DNA of 64,000 nt from Fuerstiella sp. (GCA_022447185.1 JAKVAY010000036.1:107139-171138); one strand, 5' to 3'. Shown: positions 17,749-27,114, numbered from the stretch's first letter. The notes: generated from the letters alone by a model not told the origin. Translations and numbers: made by a program.

Positions 17749-17823
17749 GGCCCCATCGTCTAGTCAGGCCTAGGACACTGGGTTTTCATCCCAGCAACGG
17801 GGGTTCAAATCCCCCTGGGGTCA
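17749..17823 (+). tRNA. tRNA-Glu (anticodon TTC)
   Basis: 75 bases. The 7-bp acceptor stem GGCCCCA (17749-17755) pairs with TGGGGTC with one G-T wobble; the discriminator is A. The D arm contains CGTCTAG and AGGAC. The anticodon arm is CTGGG-TTTTCAT-CCCAG with TTC as anticodon. The T arm is GGGGG-TTCAAAT-CCCCC. The 3' CCA is not encoded. A terminator follows closely. Confidence 0.97.
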
Positions 17824-17830
17824 TCTCTAT

Positions 17831-17866
17831 ACCTCAACCTGTGAAGAATCAGGATGGGGTTTTTTT
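17831..17866 (+). terminator. Terminator after tRNA-Glu
   Basis: A stem formed by ACCTCAACCTG (17831-17841) with CAGGATGGGGT (17850-17860), with one A-A mismatch and an 8-base loop, runs into a tract of seven T (17860-17866). Confidence 0.75.
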
Positions 17867-18108
17867 GTGCGCTACGTGAATCATCGAAACTCTAATCACG
17901 CTCGGAACAGAGCAGAGTCATGTTCTGTGGCGACAGGAGTTCGAAACACGCCTGCAAAGATCACTGCCACATTGCTCAGTCCCGGATTCGGTGTCCGCGT
18001 CTTTGTATGTGGCATACGATCACGTGAGCTTCCATCGAAAAATGTTAAACTCGGTGGTCATGTGAATTTCCTTGCGCTGGCCTTCAGAGGAAGTTCCGGA
18101 GGCACTCC

Positions 18109-18720
18109 GTGGTATCACAGTCTCTTCCCAATCAATATCTCGCTGATCCTGATGTTCAGCTGATGCTGCGCGTGGCGACCAATGATCACAAAGCATTCGA
18201 ACAGCTGGTCGAGCGATACCAGGATCGATTGATTGGATTCTTCTATCATCTTCTCGGTGATCGTACGGTCTCAGAAGATCTCGCACAGGATGCTTTTTTA
18301 AGAGTCTATCGCGCACGAGAACGCTACAAAGCATCGGCAAGGTTTTCGACCTGGTTGTTTCGGATCGCCCACAATCTGGCAAGTAATCAGATTCGTGGTT
18401 TGGCAAAACGCCGGCGCGAAGTTTCCCTGGCAGCAGGAAGTTCGGGATCACACGAAGTAAAGCTGGAAGACCGTGTACTGGCTGAGCGATCTGCCCTGAT
18501 GCCGACACGGATGCTGGTTTCCAGGGAGCTTCAGTCACAGGTACGAGATGCCCTGGATGGCCTTGCTGAACGTCAGAAAATGGCCGTGCTCCTGCATAAA
18601 TTCGAAGGCATGAGCTACGAAGACATCGGCAGTATAATGAGTATGAATGCAGTTGCGGTAAAATCTCTCCTGGCACGTGCTCGAGAAAAACTCAAGACTG
18701 CTCTGGAGAAACACACCTGA
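18109..18720 (+). CDS. ECF-type RNA polymerase sigma factor
   Basis: Alternative sigma factor of the extracytoplasmic-function class, 203 residues. The start is GTG at 18109 with GGAGG six bases upstream. Region 2 is seen in FEQLVERYQDRLIGFFYHLLG, SEDLAQDAFLRVYRARERY and FSTWLFRIAHNLASNQIR. Region 4 is seen in ALDGLAERQKMAVLLHKFEG and MSYEDIGSIMSMNAVAVKSL, ending LLARAREKLKTAL. The linker between the two (GSSGSHEVKLEDR) is long. No anti-sigma gene sits beside it; a possible membrane partner with an anti-sigma-like N-terminus lies at 29157-30179, well away. It is followed 127 bases later by the ROK kinase. Confidence 0.93.
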   Translation: MVSQSLPNQYLADPDVQLMLRVATNDHKAFEQLVERYQDRLIGFFYHLLGDRTVSEDLAQDAFLRVYRARERYKASARFSTWLFRIAHNLASNQIRGLAKRRREVSLAAGSSGSHEVKLEDRVLAERSALMPTRMLVSRELQSQVRDALDGLAERQKMAVLLHKFEGMSYEDIGSIMSMNAVAVKSLLARAREKLKTALEKHT

Positions 18721-18847
18721 CAGACTGGCTGCGACCATGTATCTTTGCGCCATGCTGAATGTGACAATCGAGCAGAGAAGGTCACCCTGCTTTTAAGACC
18801 ACCTCAACGGGTTTTTCGTTGTCGTCGGATTTGAAAACGGATTAAGA

Positions 18848-19843
18848 ATGTCAAAGGCGGACGAAAAGGACAGAAGGGTCTGGGTCGGGTTCGACCTTGG
18901 TGGCACCAAAATGCTGGCGGTTGTTTACGACGACAACTTCAATGTGCTGGGTAAAAAACGCCGCAAAACGCGAGAAAAGGGAAACAGTACCGTACCGATC
19001 GGTCGAATCGCCGAGACGATCCATATGGCCCTGAATGATGCGAATGTCGAATCAGAGTCTGTTGGGGCGATAGGCGCTGGCTGCCCTGGGCCGGTTGATA
19101 TGGATCGTGGTGTGATTTGGGAAGCCCCCAATCTCGGTTGGAAAAACCTGCAGCTACAGGAGGAACTGGCTGAGGAATTTCACTGTCCCGTCGCAATTTG
19201 TAACGATGTTGATGCCGGAGTCTTCGGTGAATACAGTCATGGAGTCGCTCAAAGCAAACGTTGTGTTTTAGGTGTGTTTCCGGGAACCGGGGTTGGCGGT
19301 GGTTGTGTTTATGAAGGTCGAATATTCCGCGGAGCAACCACATCCTGCATGGAAGTCGGCTTCATTCAGATGGCAACGGAGGGACCGGCGGCAGGACTGG
19401 GACCGGTGGGAACACTGGAAGCTCTTGGAAGTCGGTTAGCAATAGCAGGTGAAGCTGCACGAGCCACCTATCGAGGGAAGGCCCCGGCGCTTGCCCGGGA
19501 AACAGGCAGTGATCTGGCACAGATTCGGAGTGGAACGCTTGCACGTGCAATTGAGGCAGGTGATGCCGAGATCGAGAAAATCGTACGACGGGCTGCACGG
19601 CAAATCGGACGTGGTATCGGATCACTGGTCAACGTTCTGGCACCGGATATTATTGTCATCGGTGGCGGGCTCGTTGAGGCAATGCCGAATCTGTATATGG
19701 AAGAAACAGTTTCAGGTGCCAGACGGAATGCCCTTCCATCACTGTGGAAGTCCTGTGAAATCCGTGTGGCCAAACTGGGTGATTATGCGACTGCAATTGG
19801 TGCTGCTTCCTGGGGCCGACAATGTGCTCTCACACCGACATAA
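18848..19843 (+). CDS. ROK-family sugar kinase without zinc-site motif
   Basis: 331 residues, standard ROK length; members phosphorylate glucose or related sugars, or act as repressors. There is no N-terminal helix-turn-helix, so this is a kinase type. Seen: the phosphate loop FDLGGTKMLAVVYD, GCPGPVDMDRG, the catalytic-Asp region ICNDVDAGVFGEY, and GVFPGTGVGGGCVYEG. The usual GE-x-GH and CxCGxxGCxE zinc motif is replaced by CMEVGFIQMATEGPAAGLGP. The His and the cysteine cluster are gone. The end LVNVLAPDIIVIGGGLVEAM is typical. It may be active without structural zinc or on another substrate. It stands 37 bases before the Bat-like cluster, perhaps cotranscribed. Confidence 0.88.
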   Translation: MSKADEKDRRVWVGFDLGGTKMLAVVYDDNFNVLGKKRRKTREKGNSTVPIGRIAETIHMALNDANVESESVGAIGAGCPGPVDMDRGVIWEAPNLGWKNLQLQEELAEEFHCPVAICNDVDAGVFGEYSHGVAQSKRCVLGVFPGTGVGGGCVYEGRIFRGATTSCMEVGFIQMATEGPAAGLGPVGTLEALGSRLAIAGEAARATYRGKAPALARETGSDLAQIRSGTLARAIEAGDAEIEKIVRRAARQIGRGIGSLVNVLAPDIIVIGGGLVEAMPNLYMEETVSGARRNALPSLWKSCEIRVAKLGDYATAIGAASWGRQCALTPT

Positions 19844-19880
19844 AACGAATCGAATGCCCGTCAGTTAGTTCGACAAAGGG

Positions 19881-20897
19881 ATGACTCGCGTGTCCTGGGG
19901 AAGTCCAACTGCTCTGTTTGCGTTATGGCTGGTTCCCTGCACCGGATTCGTTCTGTTCTATGCGCACAGAAAACGAAGGCTGGCGGCTTTGCAGTTTGTC
20001 GATCCCTCGATGGCTCAACGCCTGGTGCCGACGTCATCGACCACACGCCTTGTGATTCGCGCAACAATACTGATGCTGGCTGTTGGCCTGTTGATCGTAG
20101 CCGCTGCACGACCGCAGTTTGGAGTCGTGGTTGAGCAGGTATCCGCAAAAGGAGTGGATCTCTTCGTATTGCTCGATGTTTCCAGATCGATGCTCGCTGA
20201 AGATGTTGCGCCGAATCGTCTCGAACGGGCAAAGTCCGATATTCTGGACCTTCTGCCCAGGCTGGAGAGAGATCGGGTTGGTCTGATCGTTTTTGCCGGT
20301 GCACCCGTCGAGTTGGTGCCACTGACGACAGACCAGGGTTTCTTTCGGATGGCGCTGGAAGACGTTGATCCTGATTCTGCACCTCGCGGGGGAAGCCTCA
20401 TTGGTGATGCCATTCGTCGGGCTATGGAATCATTGGAAGAACGACGCGATCGTGATCAGGTCATTGTACTGATCACAGATGGGGAAGATCATAAATCGTT
20501 CCCGCTGGAAGCCGCGAAACAGGCAGGTGAACGTGGTATTCGTATCATATCGATTGGCCTGGGAGACACAGATGAAGGAGCTCGCATTCCTCGACGAAAT
20601 GAGGATGGCTCAGTTGCGTACACTCAGGATGAGGGAAAAGAGGTCTGGTCGAAAATGAATGAATCACTGCTCAAAGAGATGGCAACTGCAACGTCAGGAG
20701 CCTGGGTCCCTGCCCGAACCCGAGCCTATGATCTGGGCCAGATCTACGAAGATAATCTCGCCGGATTGACTCGTGGGGAATTCCAGTCAACTCACCGCCG
20801 AAGATTTAAGGAGCAGTTTCAAGTATTCGCGATCGTGGGCCTGATTCTGCTGATAGCGGCACAAACGATTTCCGGAAACATGGTATCGAAAGCCTGA
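19881..20897 (+). CDS. BatA/BatB-like VWA-domain membrane protein
   Basis: 338 residues with the typical BatA/B plan: two N-terminal membrane segments (ALFALWLVPCTGFVLFYA and LVIRATILMLAVGLLIVAAA), a von Willebrand A domain, and a C-terminal membrane helix (FQVFAIVGLILLIAAQTI). The VWA MIDAS metal site is intact: DVSRSML, a downstream Thr region (LTTDQGFF), and ITDGEDH. The domain faces the periplasm by family topology. Bat proteins act in aerotolerance or envelope integrity and are poorly defined. It leads a row of four Bat-like genes on the plus strand, but there is no moxR or DUF58 gene beside it, which are usual neighbours. Confidence 0.88.
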   Translation: MTRVSWGSPTALFALWLVPCTGFVLFYAHRKRRLAALQFVDPSMAQRLVPTSSTTRLVIRATILMLAVGLLIVAAARPQFGVVVEQVSAKGVDLFVLLDVSRSMLAEDVAPNRLERAKSDILDLLPRLERDRVGLIVFAGAPVELVPLTTDQGFFRMALEDVDPDSAPRGGSLIGDAIRRAMESLEERRDRDQVIVLITDGEDHKSFPLEAAKQAGERGIRIISIGLGDTDEGARIPRRNEDGSVAYTQDEGKEVWSKMNESLLKEMATATSGAWVPARTRAYDLGQIYEDNLAGLTRGEFQSTHRRRFKEQFQVFAIVGLILLIAAQTISGNMVSKA

Positions 20898-21178
20898 ATT
20901 CTCAGTTTTCCGCCTCGGTAGACAGATCATTTTGGATCAAAAACCCAGGATTGCGGCTACATGGACCGGTGCCGGTGTGTAGAAAAAAAATACAAACGGA
21001 AACGTCGTGATTCGGCAACACTCTTAACCACCGGTGATGGGAACCCGGCTGGATCTGGATCATGGACCGAAGCGACGTTTCGCATAATCACGGTTTCGGT
21101 CTAAGTCGGAGAAGCGAACGATTTCTATGATATGATCGTCCCTCAACATATGTACCTTTCTTTTTCCTCAATGTTGCT

Positions 21179-22900
21179 ATGAAACCGAGCCAAGCTTTAC
21201 TGATCTGCCTTCTGCTGGCCGGTAGTTCGGGTGCCCTCTGGGATTCCGTCGCGGTCAGGAAAGTCCGGGAAGGTATCCGATTGTTCAAAGCCGGTGAGTA
21301 CTCCAAAGCGGGAAACGCGTTCGAAGCGGCGGATGCGGATCAACCTAACAACGACACAATTACCTTCGACCAGGCCTGCACACTCACGGCTCAGGGTAAA
21401 TCTGACGAAGCGAAGGACCTGTTTCAACAGGCGGCACTTGCACGCGAAACGGGCCTGTCAGCAGACGCTTACTACAATCTCGGACATCTGGCTGGAATGA
21501 ACGCAAGGCAAATGCTGGGTGATGACCCTGTAAATCTGAACCCGGAAAATCGTAACGAAGTCATTGCCAGTTTGTTGTCAGCCGTTGGACACTATCGAGA
21601 TTGCCTGCGAATGGAATCCTCTCACGCAGAAGCCCGACACAACCTCGAACTCATTCGGCTTTACATCAAAAACATCCAGTCGCAATGGGAACAGCGGGAT
21701 CGGGAAACAGCTCGGAACGAGCTAAGTTTGCTGGACTTTCTGGCAATGATAGAACAGCAGCAGCAAGGATTGCGTAAGATCACCAGGATGCTGAGTCAGG
21801 AAGACGATTCTCCAAGAAAACGTCAGGCGATAAAAGAGGCAACAGACTCTCAACGCAGGTTGCAGGAAGAAACGGAACCGCTGAAACAGAAGCTCACGGC
21901 AGAGCTGCAGAAACAGCTAGGCCAGCAACCACCTCAGGACAACGAACACCAACAGGTATTAACAATTCTGAATCAAATGGCTGACGACGCCGGAAACAGT
22001 ATGTTGAAGGCCGCAGATCAGCTTCAAATCGCCGAATTGGAGACTTCAGAGCAGACACAAAAAGACACGCTGGACCAGCTCAATGAGATTTACATGGTTG
22101 TGGCGCCATTCACCAAAGTGCTTGAGCAGGCAACAAATGTTCAGGAACAGCTGGTTGCGGAATCTAACAACGTCACTGAATCATCAGGATCTCCACACGA
22201 TCACCCGCCGATGGAATTACAAGATGTTGATGGCGATTCAGCATCAGATGTCGCATCGAGTGAATCGCGACAAATCGATGATGACAGAGCTGCGGAATTC
22301 TCATGGCAGCAGTCACGGATATCGGACTGGGGACGCCTTCTGAGTCTCAAGGCAGAAGTCGAATTGCCACAGGTTGAAGCTCAGATTGAAGAAATGGAGA
22401 CACAGAAACCCCACCAACCGAACGCCTCCCCGGACGATGGTCAACAGCAGCCTTCAGCTGATCCCTCGGATCAGCTGAAGGCGCTCGTGGAATCGCTTAG
22501 AAAAGCCATTGATCTGGGACCACAGGTTGAGCAACACTCCGTGACTGCGGAAGAGCACCTCAGTTCTGCGGCCGTGGACCAGGCTCTTCCCGAACAGCAG
22601 GAAGCGCTTCGGCTCCTGAAGGAAATCGCCCAGCCAATCGCTGATCAAAATTCAAAGGATCAGCAGCAGGGTGATCAGAACCAGAACGAAAACCACGACC
22701 AGCAGCAGGATTCTCCGGACAAAGATCAATCACAGCAGAATCAACAAAACGAACGGCACGAACAACAGCGGAAATTGTCACGTCAGCAGGCTGAATCCGT
22801 GCTGCGACGTGCCAGAGAACGCGAACGGGAACATCGAGACCGTAAAAAGGAACTCAGAAAAATTCTGGGAGGTATTATAGCAGTTGACAGAGACTGGTAA
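21179..22900 (+). CDS. BatC-like TPR protein with Gln-rich tail
   Basis: 573 residues. The N-terminus has a signal-like stretch (ALLICLLLAGSSGALW). Residues 25-170 contain TPR repeats (GIRLFKAGEYSKAGNAFEAA, ACTLTAQGKSDEAKDLFQQA, AYYNLGHLAGM and a later ARHNLELIRLYI), followed by long helical, charged coiled-coil-like regions. The tail (about 490-573) is strongly Gln/Asn/Asp-rich and ends with a basic Arg-rich helix (RRAREREREHRDRKKELRKI) and a hydrophobic tip. BatC-type proteins are small TPR partners of VWA BatA/B; this one is several times larger. It is 281 bases after the VWA gene, so it may have its own promoter. Function is inferred from context. Confidence 0.75.
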   Translation: MKPSQALLICLLLAGSSGALWDSVAVRKVREGIRLFKAGEYSKAGNAFEAADADQPNNDTITFDQACTLTAQGKSDEAKDLFQQAALARETGLSADAYYNLGHLAGMNARQMLGDDPVNLNPENRNEVIASLLSAVGHYRDCLRMESSHAEARHNLELIRLYIKNIQSQWEQRDRETARNELSLLDFLAMIEQQQQGLRKITRMLSQEDDSPRKRQAIKEATDSQRRLQEETEPLKQKLTAELQKQLGQQPPQDNEHQQVLTILNQMADDAGNSMLKAADQLQIAELETSEQTQKDTLDQLNEIYMVVAPFTKVLEQATNVQEQLVAESNNVTESSGSPHDHPPMELQDVDGDSASDVASSESRQIDDDRAAEFSWQQSRISDWGRLLSLKAEVELPQVEAQIEEMETQKPHQPNASPDDGQQQPSADPSDQLKALVESLRKAIDLGPQVEQHSVTAEEHLSSAAVDQALPEQQEALRLLKEIAQPIADQNSKDQQQGDQNQNENHDQQQDSPDKDQSQQNQQNERHEQQRKLSRQQAESVLRRAREREREHRDRKKELRKILGGIIAVDRDW

Positions 22901-22995
22901 CGACCATCCGATCATACACACACTCAATGCAACCGGAATCCTGTCATACTCGCCGGAGATTTCATCTGAGCGAGTATTGAGTCTCATTCAGCAAG

Positions 22996-23024
22996 ACGCC
23001 TCGCCCGGCCCAAGGGCGAGGCGT
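22996..23024 (+). repeat. 11-bp hairpin between TPR gene and BatD-like gene
   Basis: ACGCCTCGCCC (22996-23006) pairs perfectly with GGGCGAGGCGT (23014-23024) around a 7-base loop. No T-run follows. It may end or attenuate the upstream transcript, or sit in the leader of the next gene about 55 bases on. Confidence 0.5.
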
Positions 23025-23077
23025 GAATAACATCCGGCCACACCCGACCCTTGTCCTGAAATTCCATTTTCCGCTCA

Positions 23078-25009
23078 GTGAACACACTTCTTATCAAGTC
23101 GGTTATTCGAACCGTGGTGGTCTTTTCCACCCTCCTCGCAACCGTAAATGCACAATCGCCCGACCTGCTTGTAGAAATCGATCGACAACAGATCTTCGAA
23201 GGCGAATCATTCTTATATCAAATCACGCTGAATCATGTGGAGAATCCGTCCGCACCAGATTTGGATGGCTTTGATGAATTCCAGGTGACCTCACTGGGCA
23301 CGAGATCACTGAATTCGAGTCAAATCACAATCATAAACGGACGCAGAAGTGAGGTTGTTCGTCGAGGGCAACAGTACAACTATCGACTCACACCGAAAAA
23401 AAACGGCGTACTGACGATTCCCGCACCAGTCGCTACTGTCGATGGTGAAATATTGAAAGGGCGGGAAATTGAAGTTCGCGTTGTGGCACCTGAGTCACAG
23501 GATACAGTGGTTCTCGACTACAGCGTCGATCATTTGACCGTGTATCCAACTCAGCCGTTCACAGTGTCTCTTGTGATCGCTGTACGGGAGTTGCCGGACC
23601 GATTTCATGACCGCGATCCGCTTACCGTACAGCAGGATCCTCCTGTACTGAGCGTTCCATGGCTGGATGACAATCAACTGGCAGATGGTCTCCAGCCACA
23701 ACAACGATGGCAAGAAATTCTCGAACCAATCATAAGCCGACAGGGGCACGGATTTCAGATCAATAACATTGGATCGTCGTCAGCATTTTCGTTCTTCGAA
23801 AACCGTGCGACCGGGTTTCATCCATCTCCTCGAAAATCAGTCCGCAAAGATAGTGCAGGCAATGACACCAATTATACGGAATACGAATTCCAGCGCACAT
23901 TTGTTTCGCAGCATTCAGGCCAGTTCGATCTTGGGCCGGTTAGCCTGAAGGGCACATTTGCTGATTCGCTCCAAAACGGTCGGCTGATCGGTACGGAATT
24001 CTACGCGGTAGCAAAGAATGTTGGAGTGACGGTGAAAGACGTTCCGACCAGCGGGCAACCGGAATCTTACATCGGTGCCGTGGGAGTGCTGACCGTGGAT
24101 GCGAATCTGGCACCGTCTGCCGTGCGGGTTGGTGACCCTATAACACTCACGGTTCAACTGGCCGGTAAGGGCACCCTGGAAAACACTCACCCGCCACAGA
24201 TCGCCAGGATGTCGAGTGTTGTTGAAAGATTCCGAACATACGATGCGACGCAGAAGTCCGCAGATAACACACGAACATTCATCTACAGCCTCAGGCCGCT
24301 GAACGCCGCAGTTACGGAGTTTCCGCCCATACCGGTATCTTATTTTGATGTGGAAACCGAACAATATGTGACACTGCACACTGATGCGATTCCGATTGCG
24401 GTAAGTGAAACCGAAACATTATCCGAGACTGATATTATCGCATCAGCCAAATCCCAACGTTCTTTATCCACCGGACCGGAACGTCGTGCCGGCGGAGTTT
24501 TTGCAAATGTGTCGAATCTGGACGCGCTGCATAATGAACAGGTTCATGCTGTGCGATGGTTCGCAACGTGGGGCACCATTGTTATTGGCTGGTTCGGATT
24601 GACAACAGGGATTGGTTACATTCGACAACGGTACAGTGATCCGACTTTAAAACGACGACGAAAAGCATTGGCGACAGCGGAAGTCTGCCTTAAGACGGCA
24701 GAGTCTCATCTGGAGGCGGGAGACTCGGTTCGTGGTTGCGACTCAATCCATCGAGCAATTGCAGGAGTGATTGCGGCCTGGGCCGGCATTCCTGAAGAAG
24801 GCCTCACAGCTCGCGATGCCGCAGCCGAGCTAACTCGCATGAGGATCGATTCAGGTCTGGCATCCCAGGCCGCAGAATTGCTGGAGAATTGTGACGCCGC
24901 GAGGTACGGCGCAGTGAGTGACGATGTATCCCTCCTGCTCAATGAAGCCAGACAGCTGATTCAACAGATCGTCAACATCCTTCGTCGTCGCGGGAGTAAT
25001 TCATCGTGA
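23078..25009 (+). CDS. BatD-like (oxygen-tolerance) periplasmic protein
   Basis: 643 residues from a GTG. A signal peptide (IRTVVVFSTLLATVNAQS) is followed by repeated beta-sandwich domains such as LLVEIDRQQIFEGESFLYQI, where BatD proteins have their typical N-terminal domain, and YRLTPKKNGVLTIPAPVATV. A single C-terminal membrane segment (TWGTIVIGWFGLTTGIGYI) is followed by a cytoplasmic helical region (RRRKALATAEVCLKTAESHL and onward). The family is membrane-anchored with a large periplasmic part and accompanies VWA Bat proteins. The stop overlaps the next gene's start by four bases (GTGA), which suggests translational coupling. Confidence 0.85.
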   Translation: MNTLLIKSVIRTVVVFSTLLATVNAQSPDLLVEIDRQQIFEGESFLYQITLNHVENPSAPDLDGFDEFQVTSLGTRSLNSSQITIINGRRSEVVRRGQQYNYRLTPKKNGVLTIPAPVATVDGEILKGREIEVRVVAPESQDTVVLDYSVDHLTVYPTQPFTVSLVIAVRELPDRFHDRDPLTVQQDPPVLSVPWLDDNQLADGLQPQQRWQEILEPIISRQGHGFQINNIGSSSAFSFFENRATGFHPSPRKSVRKDSAGNDTNYTEYEFQRTFVSQHSGQFDLGPVSLKGTFADSLQNGRLIGTEFYAVAKNVGVTVKDVPTSGQPESYIGAVGVLTVDANLAPSAVRVGDPITLTVQLAGKGTLENTHPPQIARMSSVVERFRTYDATQKSADNTRTFIYSLRPLNAAVTEFPPIPVSYFDVETEQYVTLHTDAIPIAVSETETLSETDIIASAKSQRSLSTGPERRAGGVFANVSNLDALHNEQVHAVRWFATWGTIVIGWFGLTTGIGYIRQRYSDPTLKRRRKALATAEVCLKTAESHLEAGDSVRGCDSIHRAIAGVIAAWAGIPEEGLTARDAAAELTRMRIDSGLASQAAELLENCDAARYGAVSDDVSLLLNEARQLIQQIVNILRRRGSNSS

Positions 25010-25812
25010 CGCTGCCACAGAATACAGAGCGACTGAAATGCAAGTGGGTCGTGATCACCGGACTATTGATCGTAAGTTCGGTTGGCTGCAGCAGTCATCC
25101 TGAATTGGAGATCGCGCAAAGGTTTCAGGAAGCCGAATCCGCATTCTCACTGGCTCGTTCAGAGGACGAATTCTCACTGGTCGCCGGCCAATACAATGAA
25201 CTCCTTACAGAGGGCTTCATTTCAGGTGTCGTATTATACAATCAGGGCAATGCGTGGATGCGGGCAGGGAAAACAGGTCGAGCAATTGCGTCCTGGCGCC
25301 AGGCCCAGCGGTATCGGCCTCGTGATCCCTATCTCAGAGCAAATCTGCAAAGCGCGATTGCTGCCTGTGGCAGTCAGGCATCTGTGATCCCGAAGACCGG
25401 CATTGCCGGTTATGTGATGTTTTGGCAGAACTGGCTGAGTTACCCCGAAAAATTCCTGCTGTCAACAATATTGCTGGTCGCCGCATTAGCTGTGGCAATT
25501 CTCGGGACACTGGTTTCGCGACCCCGTGTCGGGCGCCCGCTAGCGCTGATCTTTGGATTTCTGTTTGTTGTCATTGCCTTGTCGGCAGTCTGGGACTGGC
25601 AACGCTATGACCAGACGATTAACGGAGTCGTAATCCAGAGCAGCGTTGAAGCCCGCAAGGGCAACTCAGAATCGTACGAAAGTGCATTCACAGAGCCGCT
25701 CCTGGAGGGTGCTGAATTCGTGGTGCTGGAGGAACGAGCAGGCTGGCTCAACGTACAAATCACAAATCTGGGTACTGCCTGGATTGCTACTAGGGCGGCT
25801 GTGACCTATTGA
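25006..25812 (+). CDS. BatE-like TPR/SH3 membrane protein
   Basis: 268 residues; the GTG start overlaps the stop of the BatD-like gene. The N-terminus (ITGLLIVSSVGCSS) looks like a lipoprotein signal but the lipobox is imperfect. One or two TPR-like units follow (VLYNQGNAWMRAGKTGRAIA, then WRQAQRYRPRDPYLRANLQ). Two membrane helices come next (FLLSTILLVAALAVAILGTL and LALIFGFLFVVIALSAV). The C-terminal 70 residues resemble a bacterial SH3-like domain (GVVIQSSVEARKGNSE, FVVLEERAGWLNVQI, TAWIATRAAVTY). BatE proteins have exactly this TPR plus SH3 order. It closes the Bat-like row. Confidence 0.8.
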   Translation: MTLPQNTERLKCKWVVITGLLIVSSVGCSSHPELEIAQRFQEAESAFSLARSEDEFSLVAGQYNELLTEGFISGVVLYNQGNAWMRAGKTGRAIASWRQAQRYRPRDPYLRANLQSAIAACGSQASVIPKTGIAGYVMFWQNWLSYPEKFLLSTILLVAALAVAILGTLVSRPRVGRPLALIFGFLFVVIALSAVWDWQRYDQTINGVVIQSSVEARKGNSESYESAFTEPLLEGAEFVVLEERAGWLNVQITNLGTAWIATRAAVTY

Positions 25813-25937
25813 CACGAGGCAGACCGCTTCATGCTCAACCCTCAACTGAAGAACAACTTACGCGACCAGGATCAGTATATTTCCGGACGGAGTAACGTGG
25901 GCCAGCGTGCAGCAACTGGTCAGTAGCTTCTACGGCA

Positions 25938-26924
25938 TCATGGCAGAAAAATATCCAGAACAGTTGACCCTCCGTTTGGTTTTAGGGAGATAGTCTCAAT
26001 TGCAGCCGGAATCAATATAGTGGATCCGCATGTCAGCGAATGGGTTCCATCGGAGGACTCAATTCCGACCATTCCGTTCAATACCATGATAATGTGGAAT
26101 TGATTGTTTGCCGAAATCTGGAATTCCCGGTGAGTGGTGTGACGCTGAATCACGAAATATCGATCGCGCACGAGCTCTTCGTGAACATGTTCACCGCTCG
26201 AAAGAATCGTGGGAGTCACGGGCATCACCGGGCCGCGCTGGAAGTCTGTACAGAAGAGTGATTGTTCCACATGGATTTCTCGTGGCTTGCTGTCAGTACC
26301 CAGACGGCCCCAGTCGTGCAGGCGAAACGTAAGATCACTCTGCTGTTGAATTTCGGCCAGTACAATGCCTGGTCCTATGGCGTGCACCGTACCGGCCGGC
26401 ACAAACACACAGTCCCCAGGTCTGACGCGAAATATGTTGAGACACTCCTCGATCGTGCCGTCCTGCAGATGGCGCCGAAGCTGGTCTCGATCAACACCTG
26501 ACTTCAGTCCGGCGCAGATGCGGCTGTCCGGCTGAGCGTCAATGATGATCCACGCCTCGGTCTTGCCTTTTTCTGCGCGATCATACTGCTTCGCCTGTTC
26601 ATCATTCGGATGAACCTGCAAAGACAGCCAGTCATTGGCGTCCAGAAACTTGATCAACAAAGGAAACTGATTCAGCCCGGCATGACGGCCGAGCAGCGTG
26701 GCACCCGCCTGGCACATCAGTTGGTGCAGCGTTTTTCCACTGTTCGGGCCATTCGCTATAATACTTTGGTCCGTTCCATGGTCGGCAATCTCCCAGCTTT
26801 CTGCATAGTCAGACCCAGGACCGATGTCTTTTTTCAGCAGTTCTCCAAGGCGTCGTCCGCCCCAGCGAATTTGCTTGAGGCGCGGTTCGAATGTCAGCGG
26901 TGTCATAGAGTCCCATTCCGTCAT
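25938..26924 (-). CDS. manA: Mannose-6-phosphate isomerase, short type I
   Basis: Converts fructose 6-phosphate and mannose 6-phosphate; zinc enzyme of nucleotide-sugar supply. 328 residues, matching the short class found in Firmicutes. Seen: LTFEPRLKQIRWGGRRLGEL, ESWEIADHG, the zinc-site segment WLSLQVHPNDEQA, EAWIIIDAQPDSRICAG, the cupin stretch CVFVPAGTVHAIGPGIVLAE with QQQSDLTFRLHDWGR, and a C-terminal beta-rich cupin half. A second ATG at 26906 is an alternative start. A strong hairpin lies directly upstream on the same strand. It follows the TSUP gene by about 190 bases. Confidence 0.93.
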   Translation of the reverse strand: MTEWDSMTPLTFEPRLKQIRWGGRRLGELLKKDIGPGSDYAESWEIADHGTDQSIIANGPNSGKTLHQLMCQAGATLLGRHAGLNQFPLLIKFLDANDWLSLQVHPNDEQAKQYDRAEKGKTEAWIIIDAQPDSRICAGLKSGVDRDQLRRHLQDGTIEECLNIFRVRPGDCVFVPAGTVHAIGPGIVLAEIQQQSDLTFRLHDWGRLGTDSKPREIHVEQSLFCTDFQRGPVMPVTPTILSSGEHVHEELVRDRYFVIQRHTTHREFQISANNQFHIIMVLNGMVGIESSDGTHSLTCGSTILIPAAIETISLKPNGGSTVLDIFLP

Positions 26925-26931
26925 TACAGGT

Positions 26932-26958
26932 CACCTGCAACTCAAATCGTTGCAGGTG
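26932..26958. repeat. 10-bp inverted repeat just upstream of manA
   Basis: CACCTGCAAC (26932-26941) pairs with GTTGCAGGTG (26949-26958) around a 7-base loop. It ends only a few bases before the manA start codon on the minus strand, so it could hide or structure the ribosome site, or be a protein-binding palindrome. There is no T-run after it in either direction. Confidence 0.5.
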
Positions 26959-27114
26959 GATCTGCTTCAGGTTGTTACAACACTGCGTTAGGCGAGCGGC
27001 ATTGGCTGCCTGCTGAACATCCAGCAGGAAACGTGCAAGTTAAGATTGCAATGATCGCAACCACTACCGGCAACTCGAGAAATCTGAGGCCACATTTTCC
27101 TGTGAGCACCGTGT

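Noticed and set aside
17867-18163. 98-residue frame before the ECF sigma gene
   Set aside because: It overlaps the sigma gene start, has no recognisable features, and its composition resembles translated non-coding DNA.
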